Shown here piece after piece: positions 60,340 through 64,000 of a stretch of 64,000 bases of DNA. Under the pieces are notes generated by a model, which searched no databases, was not told the origin of the DNA, and saw nothing but the letters and a program-made list of their open reading frames with translations. Location of the stretch: assembly GCA_015179025.1 (NCBI GenBank), contig WHUX01000057.1:124001-188000 (forward strand), written 5' to 3'. The position numbers and the translations under genes are program-made. Within the stretch, counting starts at the first letter, position 1; every line of letters starts with the position of its first letter. This stretch comes from Terfezia claveryi (Eukaryota > Ascomycota > Pezizomycetes > Pezizales > Pezizaceae).

Positions 60340-60790
60340 GCTCCACACACGCTCCCACTCTCTCCACACTCGCCTCCACACTCACCTCCACACTTGCCTC
60401 CACACTTGCCTCCACACTCGCCTCCACCACGCCTCCACGCTCGATTACAGCCTCTATTACAGCTTATATAGTAAGTTATCTTGCAAGCTCTCTCCAATAT
60501 AGTCTAAATAGCTTTCTTATAGAATCTGCCTATAGCTGCTTCCAGCAGCGCTTCCAATAGCACTTCCAGCAGTCCTACCACTCCCACCGCTCCCACCGCT
60601 CCCACCGCTCCCACCGCTCCCACTACTCCCACCGCTCCCACTTCCATTTCTACCACTCCAACCACTCTTACCACTGCCACTTCCACTACTGCCGCTTCCA
60701 CTACTGCTGCTTTCACTACTGCCGCTTCCACTACTGCCGCTTCTACTACTGCCGCTTCCACTTCTGCTTCCACTTCTACTATCGCTTCTA
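60340..60790. repeat. Minisatellite cluster (CCACACTCGCCT and CCACTACTGCCGCTT types)
   Basis: Three successive arrays: CTCCACACTYGC units (60340-60445), GCTCCCACC units (about 60570-60645) and CCACTACTGCCGCTT units (about 60665-60780). Open frames across them are artefacts of the 3-base-compatible periods. Confidence 0.8.
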
Positions 60791-60868
60791 CTTCCAAATC
60801 TGTTCTTCTTCACAATAAGTATTTTGAGAACCGCTTGAATCATTTGGTTGCCAGTAGTGCTTTTAACA

Positions 60869-61886
60869 ATGATTACCCACGAAGGGCAAAAGAGTTAAGA
60901 GCACATATAAAGAGATACTTAGAGTCTTAGGAATTCTTGCGAATAGACCGAATATATTGGGGAGCTTCTATATCAATTTCCATATTGAAATAGTCATTGA
61001 AAAATAGTCGAGGTATGTTCTCTTACTTCTAATATGAGATGCACCTTCACTTATCAAATTACAAGGTCAATATTCTTTGCCTGTCATGTAGAATTCCAAA
61101 CTATCTACCTTTCATAAGTTTAAATCAGGATCTGAACATTTGGAGATTTGTGATAAAGATAGTTGTTTACTAGCATATTGCTTCAAAATTCCTTTGTTTT
61201 TGATTGAAGGTTTGGTTGAATCACATGAGCTATTACCCTAACTTGAAATACATCATCAAAGAAAAATTGATCCCTATAGAGAATTTCCTATTCGACACTA
61301 TGCAACATGGGCAGATAGTAGTTTGGATATCTTTTATAGTAAAGATTATCTAACTCAATAACCTGCTTCTGGAAACTGGATTGAAAGAAATAAATCTCTT
61401 TGGACATATCTTGGGCATCGTTTGAAGCTAATAACACCTGAAGCTTACAATAAGCTAACTAATATCAATCTTCCTAAGCCACTTGAGTTATTATGTAATC
61501 CTTGGTCAGGAGCTGCAATTAATCAACAAATGATGCCAGACAGCATTTTACAACATCATCAAGATTGAAAAAATATTAAATCTGTTCCTAATGCTATTAT
61601 ACCCTATGGAAATTATCAGGGTGGAGATTTAGTTTTATAGCAAGCGAAGTGTATAATTGAACTTCAACCCGGTGTTCTTTTATTTATAGGTTCTTTAATT
61701 TGTCATGGTAATACTAAGATTATTTCTGGAGTTAGGAATAGTGTCAATTTATTTACACACAAAAGTAATATAGATTGGATTAAATGAGATCCTAGTACTC
61801 GGAAAAAAAGAGTTGGAATGTTAGAGATCAAACTAAAAGGGGATAACAGTGGTGAACCAAGTAGAAAAAAAGGAAAGCAGAAGTAG
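60869..61886 (+). pseudogene. Decayed 2-oxoglutarate/Fe(II) dioxygenase-like gene
   Basis: Plus-strand coding-like sequence in one main frame from about 61040 to the stop at 61884-61886, interrupted by stops including TGA 61566-61568 and TAG 61638-61640 (Trp positions). The reading shows an HxD metal motif (HHQD, His at 61557-61559), then PYGNYQGGDLVL, then the distal His about 47 residues later (SLICHGNT, 61704-61706), then an Arg about ten residues on (GVRNSVNLF). HxD..H plus a downstream Arg in this spacing is the active-site layout of 2OG/Fe(II) oxygenases. The tail is basic (RKKGKQK). The family is not proven; similar dioxygenase domains (TET/JBP group) are known to travel with fungal transposons. 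Confidence 0.6.
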
Positions 61887-62553
61887 TTAGCTTGATAATT
61901 TCTTATCTTATAGCTATATCTAATTCCAATTTAATTCTAGCAGTCCGAGTTCCAGCAGTCCAAGTTCTAGCAGTCCGAGTTCCAACAGTCCAAGTTCTAA
62001 CTAACTTTCTCTCTTACTTTTAATTTCCTTACTATATTAACTACCCTTTTCCTATCTACTACTTCTCTATATCAAAGCCTACTAACTTCTATTCCTCTTC
62101 TACATCTACAACTACTCTCCCCGCCAACTCTCCCTACCAACTCTCCCACCAACCACCAACTCCCCCTACTCTCCCTGCCAACTACTCTCCTCGCCAACTA
62201 CCTTTCCCCCCAACTATTCTCCCTACTACCTACTCTCCCCCAACTACTCTCCCCCAACTACTCCCCCCTCTCCCTACCAACTACTCTCCCTGCCAGCTAC
62301 TCCTTCTTGCTAACTATGCTCCCTACCAACTATACTCTCCACCAACTAGCTCTCTACCAACTACTCTCCCTACTAATCACTATGGATATGCATATTGTCG
62401 GGCATGTCGTTCCTATAAACTTCTTATAGAATTACTACATATTATTCTGTAGGAAGACTCTAACAAAGATTAACTTGCATTATATGTTTGATTAGTATTA
62501 TTTTCTGAATTTTATAATATTTTACCATATAAACTAATTGTCTTTTACTAAAG
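61887..62553. repeat. Spacer with degenerate CCAACTACTCTCCC minisatellite
   Basis: A tandem agttccagcagtccaagttc motif (about 61940-62000) is followed by a pyrimidine-rich array with units like CCAACTACTCTCCCT (about 62110-62370). It separates the dioxygenase-like remnant from the Helitron sequence. Confidence 0.7.
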
Positions 62554-64000
62554 GATATTTCTCAAGAAAGGCAAAGACAAGGAAGACAAAGACAAAGACA
62601 AAGACAAAGACACATAAGAAGTCCTTCTCCCAATAATATTGAAGTTAGTAATCTTATCTAATCTATCTATATAATGACTTTGTTATACTAATATTTTATA
62701 TCAGCCTAATGTATTATTACCACTGGCATTTAATAGTTGTCAACGTCCAAAGAAACAATCATATTTTGGTTCTATGTCAATATCATGTCACAATGTACGG
62801 CACTACATTGGTTAGAAGAAAGATTAAAAGAACATCCAAGTACAAAGCAAAATCCTTTATTCAATAGCTGTTGCAATCAAGGCGATGTTTCCATTCCTCT
62901 TATGCACCTCTACCTCCTTTATTATATTCTTTACTATATGATTCTACAAATACATCCAATCATTTTAGAATACATATACGAAAATATAATTCGCATTAGC
63001 TTTTGTTTCTCTCAAATATCAGGCAGATTCTCGAACCATTGGAGGTATTCAATATTTTCAAATTCATGGAGCCCTTTATCATTTCACAGGTCCTTTAATA
63101 CATTCTTCTACCTCCTGTCCTTCCTTTGCACAAATCTTTCTTTACGATCCGACGATGCAATTGCACAACTACAGATCCGACCCGGAGGACATATGTTACC
63201 TGCAATTATTGATATTATATTATTGCAACAATTGTTAGTCATGTTGCATGATTGTAATCATTTATTGCTCTTTATCATACAGCACATGAACGAATTCAAC
63301 AAGCATCTCGAGATATCTCACAAAATCAAATGCAAATAATTCTTAATCCTCGAATGGAATTATTAGTTGACAATGCATAAGATTATCGAAGATATAATCT
63401 TCCTACAACAAATGAATTGCTATAATTATTCCCGATGAATACAACCTTGCTTCTCATCAGATATTGTCCTGGCTGAATGATACCCAAATCCCCATTCACC
63501 ATTTCAAACAATCAATTCCAGCCATGTAGCATATACTCCTTTACATTATGTTTTATTATTTCCTTATAGGAACATGGTTGGAATTAGTCACTCAGACTAC
63601 AACGAAGCGAGATAGAGATGGTTCACCTAAGCGATTATCATAATGACAATACTATCAGTTTCGTTTACACTCTCGGTTATTTGAACCTACTACCCTCTTT
63701 ATCTCGAGTAGGTTATTCCAACAATATATTGTTGATGCTTGGGCAGTTGTTGATCAAGCAAAGTTAGAGTGGATAGTATGAATCAAGCAAGTTTACGGGC
63801 AGATCTTTATAATGGACTAGCAGATGCAATGGTTCAAGATGAAGTAGATGCTGCAGCATTGGCAGAAGAATAGTTCTACCAAGTAGCTTTTTGGGAGGTG
63901 ATCATTTATGCAACAGCTTTTTCAGGACTCAATGGCAATTGTATGTATTTTGGAAAGCCTACATTATTTATTACCTTTACTGCCAATCCAAATTGGAAAG
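62554..64000 (+). pseudogene. Decayed Helitron replicase-helicase, N-terminal part, runs off the window
   Basis: Broken frames match the Helitron_like_N region in order. They are a Gln/Arg-rich start (RQRQGRQRQRQRQRHIRS), CTALHWLEERL with LFNSCCNQGDV, a FQIHGALYHFTGPL segment, ALYHTAHERIQQASRD, RRYNLPTTNE, YTPLHYVLLFPY, RLFQQYIVDAWAVVDQAKLEW, ASLRADLYNGLADA and, at the window edge, TLFITFTANPNWK. Several frameshifts and stops (TAG and TAA) make it non-functional. The HUH nuclease and helicase domains would lie beyond 64000. Confidence 0.8.

Noticed and set aside
60504..60843. Open frames rich in Gly/Ser or Val/Glu/Ala
   Set aside because: They arise from the CCACTACTGCCGCTT and GCTCCCACC minisatellites and are not genes.

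Overview
This window is nuclear DNA of a filamentous ascomycete. The evidence is short spliceosomal introns (about 50-125 bases) with GT..AG ends and CTAAC/CTGAC-type branch sites, recognisable fungal orthologues (TRAPPC10/Trs130, Sey1, Rcf2), a fungal STAND-type N-terminal domain on an ankyrin protein, and transposons degraded by C:G to T:A transitions resembling repeat-induced point mutation (RIP). The species cannot be named from the sequence.

Layout. Bases 1-24900 are mostly gene space: an ankyrin-repeat protein (minus), TRAPP II subunit TRAPPC10 (minus), a six-kelch protein (minus), the ER fusion GTPase SEY1 (plus) and the respiratory supercomplex factor RCF2 (plus). Two small TA-flanked inverted-repeat elements lie in the spacers. 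Bases 24900-41000 are transposon-dominated. They hold a decayed multi-pass membrane-protein gene split by a 2754-base hAT element and a 91-base retroposon, a solo LTR, a long-inverted-repeat foldback element, a complete but nonsense-mutated pogo/Fot1-like element, an intron-containing tRNA-Asn, a 157-base MITE and a second, unrelated foldback element. Bases 41300-47560 form a gene island with a predicted seven-helix membrane protein (plus) and a hotdog-fold thioesterase-like protein (minus). Bases 48393-54213 are one full-length Copia retrotransposon whose right LTR carries an 851-base DNA element. A conserved-looking unknown gene follows (minus, to 56454). Bases 60300-64000 contain simple-sequence arrays, a decayed 2-oxoglutarate/Fe(II) dioxygenase-like gene and the N-terminal part of a decayed Helitron replicase that runs off the window.

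The host genes do not form one pathway. TRAPPC10 (Golgi/endosome tethering), Sey1 (ER tubule fusion) and Rcf2 (mitochondrial supercomplexes) are housekeeping functions, while the ankyrin protein looks like a fungal recognition or incompatibility-type protein. Exon joins were worked out by hand from splice sites, reading frame and family knowledge. They are consistent in phase but not experimentally proven.
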